Assembly: GCA_041639705.1 (NCBI GenBank)
Contig: JBEQBT010000228.1
Location: 1 to 5,489 of the forward strand
Direction: 5' to 3'
Source of the DNA: JARDZI01 sp041639705
GTDB lineage: Bacteria; Bacillota; Clostridia; Clostridiales; Caloramatoraceae
Length of the DNA: 5,489 bases
Part shown: positions 1 through 4,779 of the stretch, one piece after another
How positions within the stretch are numbered: position 1 is the first letter of the stretch
How the letters are laid out: every line of letters begins with the position of its first letter
The notes under the pieces: generated by a model
What the model saw: only the letters and a program-made list of their open reading frames with translations
The model's database searches: none
What the model was told of the DNA's origin: nothing
Program-made: the position numbers and the translations under genes

Positions 1-196
1 GGCAGCTTGATTATGATACTCTTTTTTCATAACTATTTGCATAACTATTTTTATTAACTTGCAAAAATAATTTATTAAAATCACTTGACTTTGCTTAGCT
101 GGTCTACATGTGCCCATATTTATACCCATGGTACCACTCACCTTACGACCCATAACCACACATATGTAATAAGTCATATGGCTGCCACTTACGACG
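1..196. other. Intergenic sequence downstream of the tRNA operon
   Basis: I see no gene here on either strand. The stretch is AT-rich at its left end and contains an 11-base direct repeat (CATAACTATTT at 28-38 and 40-50, period 12). A short piece near 58-75 resembles the GCAAAAATAATT part of the tRNA spacer repeats. Two CATATG sites occur near 160-180. Nothing supports a function. Confidence 0.5.
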
Positions 197-197
197 T

Positions 198-226
198 AAA
201 AAAACTCACATCAGTTGATGTGAGTT
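198..226 (-). terminator. Rho-independent terminator of the tRNA operon
   Basis: Positions 203-213 and 216-226 are perfect reverse complements (11 bp, AACTCACATCA) around a 2-base centre, so the real loop is about 4 bases. Read on the minus strand, the stem runs straight into seven T residues (198-204 on the plus strand are all A). It lies about 20 bases beyond the CCA end of the tRNA-Cys gene, where an operon terminator is expected. Confidence 0.93.
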
Positions 227-244
227 AAACTTCAAATAGTATAG

Positions 245-319
245 TGGAGGCGGCATCCAGATTTGAACTGGAGAATAAAGATTTTGCAGACCTTTGCCTT
301 ACCACTTGGCTATGCCGCC
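245..319 (-). tRNA. tRNA-Cys (GCA anticodon)
   Basis: The minus strand folds as a complete cloverleaf. The acceptor stem is GGCGGCA paired with TGCCGCC, the discriminator base is U, and the CCA end is encoded (245-247). The D-loop contains AAGTGGTAAGG and the T-loop is TTCAAAT. The 7-base anticodon loop is CTGCAAA, so the anticodon is GCA, for cysteine. The anticodon stem has one G-U pair. It is the last gene of the five-tRNA operon, followed by the terminator at 198-226. Confidence 0.97.
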
Positions 320-329
320 AAATAAATTA

Positions 330-427
330 TGTCTGTGGCACAAATATAGGTAACATATTTTGCTGTCGCAAAAATAACTATGCCTGCGGCACAAATATAG
401 GTAACATATTTTGCTGTCGCAAAAATG
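330..427. repeat. Two 51-bp hairpin-bearing repeat units between tRNA-Gly and tRNA-Cys
   Basis: Two near-identical units start at 330 and 381 (period 51). On the plus strand each has a TGYCTGYGGCA block (in the second unit a TGCC-tgc-GGCA hairpin), then ACAAATATAGGTAACATA, then the hairpin TTTTGC-tgtc-GCAAAA. Related units lie in the next two repeat-bearing spacers (511-658 and 849-877). No coding function is likely. In the transcript they would form small hairpins between tRNAs. Confidence 0.85.
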
Positions 428-433
428 TTAAAT

Positions 434-508
434 TGGAGCGGAAGACGAGATTCGAACTCGCGACGTTCACCTTGGCAAGGTGACGCTCTACCACTGAGCC
501 ACTCCCGC
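434..508 (-). tRNA. tRNA-Gly (GCC anticodon)
   Basis: Complete cloverleaf on the minus strand. The acceptor stem is GCGGGAG paired with CTTCCGC (one G-U pair), the discriminator is U, and CCA is encoded at 434-436. The D-arm is GCTCAGTGGTAGAGC. The anticodon stem TCACC/GGTGA closes the loop TTGCCAA, giving anticodon GCC for glycine. The T-arm is CGAG-TTCGAAT-CTCG. It is fourth in the operon, with repeat-filled spacers on both sides. Confidence 0.97.
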
Positions 509-510
509 AA

Positions 511-658
511 ATATACCTGTGATACATATTAAGGTAAGATATTTTGCTATGCAAAAATAATTATGCCTGTGGCACAAATTAAGGTAAGATATTTTGCTAT
601 GCAAAAATAATTATGCCTGTGGCACAAATTAAGGTAAGATATTTTGCTATGCAAAAAT
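511..658. repeat. 50-bp tandem hairpin-bearing repeat between tRNA-Phe and tRNA-Gly
   Basis: The block ATTTTGCTATGCAAAAAT recurs at 541, 591 and 641, exactly 50 bases apart. The units at about 550-600 and 600-650 look identical. The first, starting near 511, is diverged (CCTGTGATAC instead of CCTGTGGCAC). Each unit carries TGCC-tgt-GGCA and TTTTGC-tat-GCAAAA hairpins joined by ACAAATTAAGGTAAGATA. It is the same family as 330-427, but the second hairpin loop has 3 bases instead of 4. The tandem identity suggests recent duplication. Confidence 0.9.
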
Positions 659-664
659 CTTAAA

Positions 665-740
665 TGGTGCCCAGAGCCGGAATCGAACCAGCGACACAGG
701 GATTTTCAGTCCCTTGCTCTACCGACTGAGCTATCTGGGC
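665..740 (-). tRNA. tRNA-Phe (GAA anticodon)
   Basis: Complete cloverleaf on the minus strand. The acceptor stem is GCCCAGA paired with TCTGGGC, the discriminator is A, and CCA is encoded at 665-667. The D-arm is GCTCAGTCGGTAGAGC. The anticodon arm GGGA-CTGAAAA-TCCC gives anticodon GAA for phenylalanine. The T-loop is TTCGATT. Only 4 bases separate it from the upstream tRNA-Asp, the one spacer without a repeat unit. Confidence 0.97.
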
Positions 741-744
741 ATAT

Positions 745-821
745 TGGCGACCAAGAAGGGGCTTGAACCCTCGACCTCCGGCGTGACAGGCCGGCACTCT
801 AACCAACTGAGCTACTTGGCC
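745..821 (-). tRNA. tRNA-Asp (GTC anticodon)
   Basis: Complete cloverleaf on the minus strand. The acceptor stem is GGCCAAG paired with CTTGGTC (one G-U pair), and the discriminator is G, the expected identity base for Asp. CCA is encoded at 745-747. The D-arm is GCTCAGTTGGTTAGAGT. The anticodon arm is CCGGC-CTGTCAC-GCCGG, giving anticodon GTC for aspartate. The T-arm is GAGGG-TTCAAGC-CCCTT. It is second in the operon. Confidence 0.97.
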
Positions 822-824
822 GCG

Positions 825-877
825 TACATATGCCTAGGTTGTAAGCATATGTAAGATATTTTGCTATCGCAAAAATC
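825..877. repeat. Spacer hairpin and partial repeat unit between tRNA-Val and tRNA-Asp
   Basis: TACATATGC (825-833) and GCATATGTA (845-853) form a 9-bp perfect stem with an 11-base loop. Next to it, GTAAGATATTTTGCTATCGCAAAAAT (about 851-876, written here only to show its match) is the right half of the 50-bp spacer unit, with the TTTTGC-tatc-GCAAAA hairpin intact. The TGCC-GGCA half is missing and the CATATGC stem takes its place. Confidence 0.75.
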
Positions 878-879
878 TT

Positions 880-955
880 TGGTGGGCACAACAGGGCTCG
901 AACCTGTGACCCTCTGCTTGTAAGGCAGATGCTCTCCCAGCTGAGCTATGCGCCC
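880..955 (-). tRNA. tRNA-Val (TAC anticodon)
   Basis: Complete cloverleaf on the minus strand. The acceptor stem is GGGCGCA paired with TGTGCCC (one G-U pair), the discriminator is A, and CCA is encoded at 880-882. The D-arm is GCTCAGCTGGGAGAGC. The anticodon arm is TCTGC-CTTACAA-GCAGA, giving anticodon TAC for valine. The T-loop is TTCGAGC. It is the first gene of the operon, starting about 25 bases after the predicted start site of the proximal promoter. Confidence 0.97.
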
Positions 956-986
956 ATACGCATTTTTCAATTGTGTAACGATATTA

Positions 987-1015
987 ATTTTAACATCCTT
1001 AACACCATTTGTCAA
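987..1015 (-). promoter_or_regulatory. Proximal promoter (P1) of the tRNA operon
   Basis: On the minus strand a perfect -35 box TTGACA (1010-1015) and a -10 box TAAAAT (987-992) are separated by exactly 17 bases. The expected start site is near 980, about 25 bases before the mature 5' end of tRNA-Val. This fits a strong sigma-A housekeeping promoter. Confidence 0.88.
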
Positions 1016-1074
1016 CAGCTTTTTTCTTCTATTCTGTGGTCGGGATAACCACATTTCGTTGACTGACATGTATT

Positions 1075-1103
1075 ATAATATCGTGTTTTTGCAATTATGT
1101 CAA
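1075..1103 (-). promoter_or_regulatory. Distal promoter (P2) of the tRNA operon
   Basis: On the minus strand a perfect -35 box TTGACA (1098-1103) is separated by 17 bases from the -10 box TATTAT (1075-1080). The start site would be near 1068. It lies 88 bases upstream of P1 in the same direction, so the tRNA operon probably has tandem promoters, as stable-RNA operons often do. The P2 transcript would carry a GTGGT-tatcccg-ACCAC hairpin (about 1037-1053) before reaching P1. Confidence 0.75.
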
Positions 1104-1256
1104 CACCATTTGAAGAAATTTTATAGATATTTTTTCTTCAACAATAAAACATGATACATATTCCTCAGCATATAGTGGTTCCCCCTGTTTTAAGACACCC
1201 ATCACATTTGTGTGGTAATCCGTCGTGGTTGCTAACAGTGTTCACCTCTACATTGA
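1104..1256. other. Non-coding stretch upstream of the tRNA promoters
   Basis: No convincing gene. TGAAGAAA (1111-1118) and TTTCTTCA (1133-1140) form an 8-bp stem with an AT-rich 14-base loop. Its role is unclear, and it lacks a good T-tract on either strand. From about 1160 the base composition becomes clearly richer in GC than its surroundings and stays so until about 1440. An open plus-strand frame from 1151 to 1453 has no recognisable domain and runs through the repeat at 1257-1382. I consider it accidental. Confidence 0.5.
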
Positions 1257-1382
1257 GAATAACGTGCACTGTAGTGGCCGATGCCCACATCGGCATGTTA
1301 TTTTCGGCATATGGGATTCCCACAATTGATGTAGGTATCGCCTACCACGTTAATGACCTGTCGATGTGGGCATCGACCACTA
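1257..1382 (+). repeat. REPIN-like hairpin-ended repeat, copy 1
   Basis: These 126 bases are the exact reverse complement of 5364-5489. The core (1271-1383) has 24-bp terminal inverted repeats with two differences. Each terminus is itself a hairpin with a 7-bp stem: GCCGATG-ccca-CATCGGC at 1277-1294 and GTCGATG-tggg-CATCGAC at 1360-1377. GTAG (1271-1274) precedes the left hairpin; at the right end the equivalent is CTAG. Two small hairpins lie between: TGGG-att-CCCA at 1312-1321 or so, and GTAGG-tatcg-CCTAC at 1331-1345. There is no transposase gene. The layout resembles a REP doublet (REPIN) or a MITE; it is not a known family to me. Confidence 0.85.
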
Positions 1383-1383
1383 G

Positions 1384-1500
1384 GGTTCAACCAGTAACAG
1401 CCACATCAAACCAGTTCAACCCGGATACCGACAACATAACATCAGTTCTATAATCTTTCCGTTTTTAATTTGCGACGCATTCTTCCTATTATATGCCACA
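1384..1500. other. Non-coding stretch between repeat copy 1 and the hslO terminator
   Basis: No gene seen. The sequence to about 1440 is relatively GC-rich and contains two similar GTTCAACC-type words (GGGTTCAACCAG near 1383 and ACCAGTTCAACCC near 1418). It then returns to AT-rich sequence before the terminator. It may be part of the same inserted segment as the repeat, but no boundary can be shown from one copy. Confidence 0.45.
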
Positions 1501-1528
1501 TAAAAAGTGGAGCAAATGCTCCACTTTT
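1501..1528 (-). terminator. Rho-independent terminator of the methyltransferase-hslO operon
   Basis: AAAAGTGGAGCA (1503-1514) and TGCTCCACTTTT (1517-1528) are perfect 12-base complements around a 2-base centre, giving a GC-rich inner stem flanked by A and T runs. Read on the minus strand it ends in TTTTT. The outer T/A pairs overlap the hslO stop codon (1527-1529). Because both flanks are A/T runs it could also act on the plus strand. Confidence 0.9.
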
Positions 1529-2393
1529 ATTTTATCAATGCTTCTATATCCGATTTTGTAAAGTTATACTTGGTATTGCAGAAATGGCATTGGATTTCTA
1601 TGTTTTCTTCTTCTTTTATATTTTCAAGCTCTTCCCTGCCCATTGAAATCAGTGCTCTCTCTACTCTTTCCCTGGAACAGTCGCAAACATAGTCTACTTC
1701 TATTTTTTCATTTATTTTTAAATCCATGTCATTAAATAATATGTTTAGAATTTCCTCACCAGACTTTCCCTCTCCAATAAGAGTTGAAAGTGGTGGAATC
1801 TCCTCTAATCTATAGGTTATAAGATCTGCTAACAGAGAATCTGCTCCAGGCATCATTTGAATAATCAATCCTCCAGCTGATTTGATTGTTACATCTGTAT
1901 CTACCTGCACTCCTACAACTACCGCGGATGGTGTCTGTTCAGATACTGTAAAATAATAAGCAATATCATCGCCTATTTCCCCAGTACGTATTGGTACCTG
2001 ACTTGAATAGGGTTCCTTTAGCCCTAGGTCCTTTATTACATTTAATGTACCAGCTTTTCCAATTGCCCCACCTACATCAAGTTTTCCCTTACTATTAAGC
2101 GGTGGATCTACATATGGATTAGAAATATATCCCTTTACATTCCCATTTGAATTAGCAACTACAACTAAACTTCCTGCTTCACCTCCACCTTTCATAGATA
2201 GTGTCAGTGTATCCTTTTCGCTCTTTAGCATTATACCCATTATAGACCCTACAGTAATAAATCTTCCTAATGCAGCACTTGCAGTTGGGCTTAGATTGTG
2301 TGTTGCCCTTGCCTTTTCAACCATTTCAGTGGTAATGGCTGCAAAAATTCTAACTTCTCCATTCTTTGCTGTTGCTCTTAAAATATAATTCAT
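1527..2393 (-). CDS. hslO: Hsp33 redox-regulated molecular chaperone
   Basis: Encodes 288 residues, about the normal length for Hsp33, a cytoplasmic holdase chaperone. In the family, reduced protein binds zinc through four cysteines and is inactive; oxidative stress plus unfolding oxidises the cysteines and exposes a binding surface for unfolded clients. Those cysteines are visible: CDC (C237, C239) and CHFC (C269, C272). The N-terminal domain shows the family blocks TASAALGRFITVGSIMG (about 37-53), KDLGLKEPYSSQVPI (about 121-135) and SEQTPSAVVVGVQVD (about 151-165), then GGLIIQMMPGA. The ATG start is fixed by AGGAGG 5 bases upstream (2399-2404), which overlaps the stop codon of the upstream methyltransferase gene, so the two are co-transcribed and probably translationally coupled. 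The terminator at 1501-1528 ends the operon. Confidence 0.97.
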   Translation of the reverse strand: MNYILRATAKNGEVRIFAAITTEMVEKARATHNLSPTASAALGRFITVGSIMGIMLKSEKDTLTLSMKGGGEAGSLVVVANSNGNVKGYISNPYVDPPLNSKGKLDVGGAIGKAGTLNVIKDLGLKEPYSSQVPIRTGEIGDDIAYYFTVSEQTPSAVVVGVQVDTDVTIKSAGGLIIQMMPGADSLLADLITYRLEEIPPLSTLIGEGKSGEEILNILFNDMDLKINEKIEVDYVCDCSRERVERALISMGREELENIKEEENIEIQCHFCNTKYNFTKSDIEALIK

Positions 2394-2398
2394 ATTTT

Positions 2399-2404
2399 CC
2401 TCCT
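2399..2404 (-). promoter_or_regulatory. hslO ribosome binding site overlapping the upstream stop codon
   Basis: AGGAGG on the minus strand lies 5 bases before the hslO ATG. Its first two bases fall within the TAG stop codon (2403-2405) of the methyltransferase gene. Ribosomes ending on the first gene therefore sit on the initiation site of the second, the usual layout for translational coupling. Confidence 0.85.
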
Positions 2405-3140
2405 ATTTTTCAGCCATAAATGTTGCTCTTATACTTTCATCATTTAGAGTGTTAAATGAATAGTCCTCGAATACTTCAACCCTTTTAAAACCCGTTTTAT
2501 ACAGCAGTTCAATTAAGGCTTCAACACTATATGCCCTTTGTATATGTGTTTCATCAATTCTTTTATATAGCCTTCCCTCGGTAACAAAAAAAGTAATATA
2601 CATTTCCAGTATATCTTTTTCATAATAATTATCCCAAATATAACATAGCTTTTCATCATTCATAGTAAAAGTATTTCCACCAATTATATCCCTCAACTTA
2701 TGCTGAGTGCTTATATCGAATATAAAGACACCATCATTATTAAGGTGTTTAAAAACTCTATTGAAGCTGTTAGCTAAGCTTTCCTCCTCAATAATATAAT
2801 TATATCCATCGCAGAACGAAAAAACTAAATCAAATTTCCTGTTTAAATCAAATTCTGCCATGTCCTGATTTAGAAAATTGATTTTGAATCTTTTCTCAAA
2901 TGCCTTTTCCTGTGCTAGTGTCAACATATCATCTGAAATATCAAGAGCAGTTATCTCCATACCCTTCTCTTTCAATCTCATGGTCATATTTCCTGTACCA
3001 CACCCTAGTTCAAGTGTCTTTTTCCCTTTTAGTGTTATATCTTTGTTTCTAAAGTATTCCTCTATAAATTTTACCCATTCATCATAGTTTACATCAATCA
3101 TTTTGTCATATATAGTGGCTAAATTTGCGTATTGTTTCAT
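2403..3140 (-). CDS. Class I SAM-dependent methyltransferase
   Basis: Encodes 245 residues starting MKQYANLATIYD. The Rossmann-type SAM-binding site is clear: motif I ELGCGTGNMT (44-53), the acidic ribose-binding residue in ITALDIS (D67), NQDM (91-94), and FDLVFSF (103-109) as motif IV. The opening YANLATIYDKMI and the C-terminal GFKRVEVFEDY are typical of small-molecule-type methyltransferases in this superfamily; the substrate cannot be told. I chose the start at 3140 because AAGGGG lies 4 bases upstream and homology-like sequence begins there. The frame stays open to 3266, but that extension reads through a palindromic repeat (its MYKILRCAQDDR is translated repeat) and is not real. An in-frame ATG at 3158 (MKRRGT...) is possible but less likely. 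It is coupled to hslO. No clear promoter was found between it and the yprB-like gene. Confidence 0.9.
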   Translation of the reverse strand: MKQYANLATIYDKMIDVNYDEWVKFIEEYFRNKDITLKGKKTLELGCGTGNMTMRLKEKGMEITALDISDDMLTLAQEKAFEKRFKINFLNQDMAEFDLNRKFDLVFSFCDGYNYIIEEESLANSFNRVFKHLNNDGVFIFDISTQHKLRDIIGGNTFTMNDEKLCYIWDNYYEKDILEMYITFFVTEGRLYKRIDETHIQRAYSVEALIELLYKTGFKRVEVFEDYSFNTLNDESIRATFMAEK

Positions 3141-3232
3141 TGTACCCCTTCTTTTCATAACTCCAACCTTAATCCTGTCATAAAGGTCTAGCCTAATAAT
3201 ACCAAGAATCATTAATATGCAATAATCTATCC

Positions 3233-3310
3233 TGTCATCCTGAGCGCAGCGAAGGATCTTATACACGTACCTGGGTAAGATTCTTCAGTCGTTCCTCCTT
3301 CAGGATGACA
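3233..3310. repeat. Degraded copy of the TGTCATCCTGA...GAAGGATCTT palindromic repeat
   Basis: The left arm (3233-3260, starting TGTCATCCTGAGCG) and the right arm (3277-3310, ending CCTTCAGGATGACA) are inverted, with a 16-base centre. The right arm carries about 6 extra bases (TCAGTCGTTCCTCC in the middle), so the stem is imperfect. It is the same family as 4685-4746. Repeats of this type are widespread in clostridial intergenic regions. It lies between the yprB-like and methyltransferase genes, has no T-tract, and may stay within a common transcript. Confidence 0.9.
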
Positions 3311-3358
3311 ACGACACTGGCAGATGCTTTTTTAACAATGCACTGGATCTGCACTTGG

Positions 3359-4144
3359 TTATTTACTCTCAATAAAATGCTTGTATTCGCAGGTTGTTCC
3401 ATTTAGCATAAAGTCAATAAGCTTTGAGGCTTGAAGCTTTGATATTGAGTCAATATCAATGGAAAGCTTCATGCTTTTACTTTTAAGAAGACTGTTTAAA
3501 AATGATTTTTGTTTGTATGTAATCAATTCAACATTGTGATTTCCAAATTCAATATCATCAAAAACTCTAAGTATTCCAGGAAGGTTATATACATCCTCAA
3601 AATTATGCAGCATTATCTTATGTTTAATGTTTTCTTCCCTTGATCTTACATATCGGTTATATAACTTTATACTTTCTGCTCCATCAATTGTATCTTCTCT
3701 ATTCAATTTTAAATATTTTTCAACGCTTTTCAAGCTGCAGCTCTCTAAACCAAGCTTTTTTTTGTTTGGTCTTACATGGCATATTACATCGAGGTGCTCC
3801 TGCTTTAATGAAAAATCCAGTCCATACCTTTCCATTCTTTTATTTATATAAGGAACATCAAAATTCTTTCCATTGTAGGTAACTAGTATATCAGAAGGGT
3901 TTATTTTTAGCATAAACTGACTTAAAATACTTTCTTCCTCAATAATATCCTCTGCAAAGAACTGCTCTACTATGTATTTCCCATTTTCCTCATAGGACAT
4001 TCCGATTAATATTATCGGGTAAAATTGTGGGTTCAATCCAAGTGTCTCAACATCAAAAAAAACCATTCTTTTATTTCGAGAGTATTCCTCCAAATTATCA
4101 GGAATATATATTTTCTCATCAAACTCCCTTTTTATTAATTCCAA
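3359..4144 (-). CDS. YprB-like ribonuclease H-fold 3'-5' exonuclease
   Basis: Encodes 261 residues matching the YprB/RNase_H_2 type of DEDD exonuclease, a two-metal-ion nuclease domain acting on DNA or RNA ends. The catalytic acidic set is visible: D31 and E33 in VFFDVETLG, D96 in VTYNGKNFDVPYI, and D184 in HNFEDVYNL. LDV (D119) and the LKSVEKYL stretch also match the family. The last ~60 residues are charged and without a recognised domain; B. subtilis YprB, as I recall it, is longer. The start codon is TTG. AGGAGGGG ends 5 bases before it, and no in-frame ATG or GTG lies nearby, so TTG is well supported. It has a probable promoter within 75 bases upstream, directly after the ybjQ terminator. 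The biological substrate of this family is poorly defined. Confidence 0.88.
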   Translation of the reverse strand: MELIKREFDEKIYIPDNLEEYSRNKRMVFFDVETLGLNPQFYPIILIGMSYEENGKYIVEQFFAEDIIEEESILSQFMLKINPSDILVTYNGKNFDVPYINKRMERYGLDFSLKQEHLDVICHVRPNKKKLGLESCSLKSVEKYLKLNREDTIDGAESIKLYNRYVRSREENIKHKIMLHNFEDVYNLPGILRVFDDIEFGNHNVELITYKQKSFLNSLLKSKSMKLSIDIDSISKLQASKLIDFMLNGTTCEYKHFIESK

Positions 4145-4149
4145 AACTA

Positions 4150-4157
4150 CCCCTCCT
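4150..4157 (-). promoter_or_regulatory. Strong Shine-Dalgarno that sets the TTG start
   Basis: AGGAGGGG on the minus strand lies 5 bases upstream of the TTG at 4142-4144. A five-codon frame (ATG AGG CAG GAG GGG TAG, 4147-4164) runs across this site and stops 2 bases before the TTG. It has no ribosome binding site of its own that I can see, so it is probably accidental. Confidence 0.8.
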
Positions 4158-4192
4158 GCCTCATAGAAACAACCTTTTTATAATTCTTTTTC

Positions 4193-4223
4193 ATTATACT
4201 ACAAAAACAATCAAGGGATGCAA
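4193..4223 (-). promoter_or_regulatory. Probable promoter of the yprB-like gene
   Basis: A perfect -10 box TATAAT (4193-4198 on the minus strand) lies about 50 bases before the TTG start. The best -35 candidate is TTGCAT (4218-4223), but at a wide 19-base spacing, and it lies inside the terminator hairpin of the upstream gene. The call therefore rests mainly on the -10 box. Confidence 0.45.
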
Positions 4224-4240
4224 AATATTTTCCATCCCTT
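4203..4240 (-). terminator. Rho-independent terminator of the YbjQ-family gene
   Basis: AAGGGATG (read on the minus strand, 4233-4240) pairs perfectly with CATCCCTT (4213-4220). Inside, after one mismatch, AAAA and TTTT extend the stem around a TA centre. The stem is followed on the minus strand by GATTGTTTTTGT. It begins 11 bases after the stop codon of the YbjQ-family gene. Confidence 0.88.
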
Positions 4241-4251
4241 AAAATAATAAT

Positions 4252-4572
4252 TTATTCCGTAACCACAGCGGTACCAGAAGCAGTTGCCATGAGCATGCTT
4301 CCATTTTGACCCAACACTTCGTAATCGATATCAACTCCAATAACTGCATTAGCTCCCATACTTTGTGCCCTACGTCTCATCTCATCTATTGCCTGTTCTC
4401 TTGCACGTATAAGCTCTTCCTCATAGGACTGGGATCGGCCTCCAAATATGTCTGAAAGTCCTGCCATAAAGTCCTTTACAAAGTTCACTCCCGTTATTAC
4501 TTCTCCACAAACAATACCCCTATATTCCAGTATTCTTTTGCCCTCAATCGTAGGTGTTGTAGTTACAATCAT
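4252..4572 (-). CDS. YbjQ/UPF0145 family protein
   Basis: Encodes 106 residues, the usual length for the YbjQ (UPF0145) family, sometimes called putative heavy-metal-binding proteins. Known structures form ring-shaped oligomers, but the cellular role is not established. Family hallmarks are visible: the N-terminal VTTTPTIEGKRI strand, YRGIVCGEVITG (about 17-28), the GGRSQSYEEEL turn (44-54), the helix AREQAIDEMRRRA (57-69), GANAVIGVDIDYE (73-85) and the final SGTAVVTE. The start MIVTTTP is chosen because GGAGGGG lies 5 bases upstream (4578-4584). A start at 4593 would put this site inside the gene. It is monocistronic, with a promoter at 4611-4639 and a terminator at 4203-4240. No signal peptide or membrane segment is seen. 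Confidence 0.93.
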   Translation of the reverse strand: MIVTTTPTIEGKRILEYRGIVCGEVITGVNFVKDFMAGLSDIFGGRSQSYEEELIRAREQAIDEMRRRAQSMGANAVIGVDIDYEVLGQNGSMLMATASGTAVVTE

Positions 4573-4610
4573 TATTTCCCCTCCATTTACCATTTTAATC
4601 CTTTATGCTA

Positions 4611-4639
4611 ATTATATATACTTTGAAAATTCCAAGCAA
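4611..4639 (-). promoter_or_regulatory. Promoter of the YbjQ-family gene
   Basis: On the minus strand a -35 box TTGCTT (4634-4639) and a perfect -10 box TATAAT (4611-4616) are separated by 17 bases. The start site would be near 4604, leaving a leader of about 30 bases that holds the GGAGGGG site. Confidence 0.75.
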
Positions 4640-4684
4640 GTAAATTTTTAATATATCACATTAATAGTATTATAGCTGCTTATA

Positions 4685-4746
4685 TGTCATCCTGAACGTA
4701 GTGAAGGATCTTAATGACAAGATCCTTCACTACGTTCAGGATGACA
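4685..4746. repeat. Perfect long palindromic repeat (TGTCATCCTGA family)
   Basis: Two 28-base arms (4685-4712 and 4719-4746) are exact reverse complements around a 6-base loop (AATGAC). It is the same family as 3233-3310. Compared with that copy, three positions of the left arm have changed from G/C to A/T, and the right arm here carries the matching changes, so the stem is fully paired. It lies between the dsdA pseudogene and the YbjQ-family promoter. It could form a very strong RNA hairpin at the end of the pseudogene transcript, but no T-tract follows. Confidence 0.95.
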
Positions 4747-4779
4747 GTGTGTAGTATACAGGTACAACTATTGTGCAAA

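Noticed and set aside
244..510. Open frames on both strands over the Cys and Gly tRNA genes
   Set aside because: They are built from tRNA sequence and the spacer repeats. The cloverleaf folds explain the sequence fully.
330..658. CRISPR array
   Set aside because: The 50/51-bp repeats are head-to-tail with no unique spacers, lie inside a tRNA operon and contain two small hairpins each. No cas genes are present.
812..1069. 85-codon minus-strand frame over tRNA-Val
   Set aside because: It crosses a complete tRNA gene and both its promoter boxes. RIAQLGEHLPYKQRVTGSSPVVPT is the kind of false peptide produced by translating tRNA genes.
1111..1140. Terminator from the TGAAGAAA/TTTCTTCA stem
   Set aside because: The stem is AT-rich, the loop has 14 bases and no suitable T-tract follows on either strand, so terminator function is not supported.
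1151..1453. 100-codon plus-strand open frame in the GC-rich stretch
   Set aside because: It has no ribosome binding site of note and no recognisable domain, and it runs straight through the hairpin-ended repeat. The same repeat in the other copy is not followed by a matching frame within view. It is probably open by chance.
3311..3358. Terminator after the yprB-like gene
   Set aside because: A GCAGAT/ATCTGC pairing exists, but the loop is long and no T-tract follows on the minus strand. Transcription may continue into the methyltransferase-hslO genes.
3627..3882. Two plus-strand frames opposite the yprB-like gene
   Set aside because: They are shadows of an AT-rich coding sequence with intact catalytic motifs on the minus strand. 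The hydrophobic composition comes from reading AT-rich antisense codons.
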